From the IMG/VR virus record IMGVR_UViG_3300050821_004394, positions 1-47,305 of that record: 47,305 nt of DNA. The stretch is one strand, 5' to 3'. This stretch comes from a virus. Under the pieces are notes generated by a model. It searched no databases. It was not told where the DNA came from and saw only the letters and a list, made by a program, of their open reading frames with translations. The first letter of the stretch is position 1; every line of letters begins with the position of its first letter. The translations under genes were made by a program, and so were the position numbers. Positions 46,479-47,305 of this stretch are shown one piece after another.

Positions 46479-47009
46479 ATGGACATTGTGATTGGCTGCG
46501 AGAAGTCTGGTGTGATTCGGGAGGCGTTTAGAAAGCGCGGCCATAATGCAATAAGCGTCGATTTAGAACCCACTGAACTTCCTGGGCCTCATGAACAGGT
46601 TGACATTTTTATCTTTTTGCAGAAAAACCCGAAATGGGACATGGCAATCTTTCATCCAGAATGTAAATATTTATGTTTTAGCGGGGAAAAATGGAGAACG
46701 ATTGGGAACAAAGATTATAAACAAGGTCATTTTAGAAAACGTTTGAAAGCATTGGCTTTCTTTAAGCGGCTATGGAACCAAAAGGACATCCCAAGCATAG
46801 TGATTGAGAATAGCCACTCAACGTTCATTAATCGTTATTTCAAGCCTTCCGATCAAATCGTTCAGCCATATCAGTTCGGTGATCCATATCGCAAGCAGAC
46901 GCATTTATGGCTTAAAAATACCCCCCCCCCTAATCTATACGTCTATATGCGAGAGAAGGGAGGCCGCGTGTTATTTAGAGCCACCAGGACCGAAGCGGAG
47001 TGCCAATAG
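46479..47009 (+). CDS. Phage DNA-cytosine-methylase-like protein, frameshifted at C10
   Basis: The N-terminal 145 residues match a phage family annotated as cytosine methyltransferase-like: VIGCEKSGVIREAFRKRGHN, then SVDLEPTELPGPHEQVDIFI, DMAIFHPECKYLCFSGEKW and VIENSHSTFINRYFK. After QTHLWLKNTPPP, coded by ten Cs (46921-46930), this frame runs into unrelated sequence and stops at 47009. In another frame the DNA encodes LEPPGPKRSANRAKSYQGIA followed by NAMAEQWG, stop 47061. That matches the normal end of this family (p.R...SrTFpGIA.AMAdQWG). With nine Cs the gene would read through, 193 residues. Either a phase-variable tract or a base-calling error. Confidence 0.75.
   Translation: MDIVIGCEKSGVIREAFRKRGHNAISVDLEPTELPGPHEQVDIFIFLQKNPKWDMAIFHPECKYLCFSGEKWRTIGNKDYKQGHFRKRLKALAFFKRLWNQKDIPSIVIENSHSTFINRYFKPSDQIVQPYQFGDPYRKQTHLWLKNTPPPNLYVYMREKGGRVLFRATRTEAECQ
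46921..46930 (+). repeat. C10 homopolymer, out-of-frame in methylase-like gene
   Basis: Ten Cs reading ACC CCC CCC CCT AAT in the present frame. Nine Cs would give ACC CCC CCC CTA ATC and join to the open frame that carries the conserved C-terminus and stops at 47061. Confidence 0.85.
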
Positions 47010-47061
47010 AGCGAAGAGTTATCAAGGGATAGCCAACGCAATGGCAGAGCAATGGGGGTGA

Positions 47062-47305
47062 GTATAGCAGAGTCAAACGGTCGAATAGTATATGGTTGGT
47101 GCGATGTGGTATAGCCTACAAAGCCAATAGGCTGCATATAGGGAGGGCAGCGAGCGGAAAGTATAACGCAAGCCACACACGCCGCGCGCAACACACACGC
47201 AACGGCTGTAAGCAGCACAGGCATTGAATCGCCGCCCAATGTAAGGAGGGCGAAAATGTTTAGGTACTCCGGGAAATTCCTTGCTTTTTCGCAATGGATG
47301 CGAAG
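47062..47305 (+). other. Right-end segment without a clear gene
   Basis: A 244-bp stretch with no convincing gene. It is more GC-rich than the rest and holds CA-rich runs (ACACACGCC and AACACACACGCAACGG) and GCAGCGAGCG at 47147-47156, also found at 41137. At 47256 an ATG with AAGGAGGG 6 bp upstream begins a frame (MFRYSGKFLAFSQWMR) that is cut by the window end; it may be the start of the next gene. Confidence 0.45.
47256..47305 (+). CDS. Possible gene start, cut by window end
   Basis: ATG at 47256 preceded by GTAAGGAGGGCGAAA, an unusually good Shine-Dalgarno-like sequence for this genome. Only 16 codons (MFRYSGKFLAFSQWMR) are visible, so identity cannot be judged. Confidence 0.25.
   Translation, partial: MFRYSGKFLAFSQWMR

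Noticed and set aside
1-47305. Direct terminal repeats that would show a circular or terminally redundant genome
   Set aside because: First and last tens of bases share no visible repeat, so completeness cannot be claimed.
1-47305. CRISPR arrays or tRNA genes
   Set aside because: No regularly spaced repeats and no cloverleaf-like sequence with a CCA-type end were noticed.

Overview
The window looks like most or all of the genome of a tailed phage (contractile-tail myovirus) of a Bacteroidota host. Host evidence: several intergenic regions carry the Bacteroidota -7 promoter box TAnnTTTG (as TATATTTG), start codons follow A-rich stretches rather than strong Shine-Dalgarno sites, and signal peptides end in FGQ or SAQ. 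The morphogenesis genes are a hybrid. The head module is lambda-like (GpA terminase, gpW-like connector, gpB-type portal, ClpP-type protease, decoration protein, gpE-type capsid). The tail and baseplate are Mu-like (sheath, tube, frameshifted chaperone, tape measure, gp46, gp47/J, gp48, N-like, P-like and gp45-like proteins).

Layout. 1-4.1 kb: small early-type genes, the large terminase subunit and an XRE regulator. 4.2-9.2 kb, minus strand: a tightly overlapped island with five glycosyltransferase-like genes, a methyltransferase, three tiny membrane proteins and other micro-genes. 9.3-20.7 kb: tail and baseplate operon. 20.7-22.7 kb: gpW-like protein and portal. 22.7-22.9 kb, minus strand: a ribbon-helix-helix (RHH) regulator. 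23.0-27.3 kb: head, neck and fibre-adaptor genes. 27.3-31.8 kb: a large fibre and three more proteins, all four with Sec signal peptides. 31.9-33.7 kb: lysis-type cassette (holin candidate, DUF5675, small membrane protein, patatin phospholipase) ending in a strong terminator. 33.9-47.3 kb: early region with an IS1595-type transposase, a divergent repressor switch, NinB- and NinG-like proteins, Dam, ParB-like, DUF1376 replication protein, SSB, Gp37/Gp68 and a cytosine-methylase-like gene. No tyrosine or serine integrase and no tRNA was recognised.

Regulation. The most striking signal is a control module of about 70 bp present twice with identical internal spacing: before the tail operon (9235-9304) and before the protease/capsid operon (22944-23013). 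Each copy has a leftward TATATTTG box, a 17-bp palindrome, a second palindrome exactly 21 bp further on, and a rightward TA-box. The RHH gene is transcribed leftward from copy 2 and is the natural candidate to bind one palindrome. The glycosyltransferase island is read leftward from copy 1, so one circuit would link tail, head and surface-modification genes. A separate lysogeny-like switch at 36.37-36.49 kb has three CAATCAWTTG operators and two face-to-face promoters.

Other notable points are a -1 frameshift site in the tail chaperone, and three G/C homopolymers of 10-11 bases inside coding sequence: G11 in a secreted fibre-like protein, G11 in the patatin, and C10 in the cytosine-methylase-like gene. 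The C10 tract is out of frame and hides a conserved C-terminus. These are either phase-variable sites or assembly errors. Function calls come from reading the sequence and recalling protein families; no database search was run.
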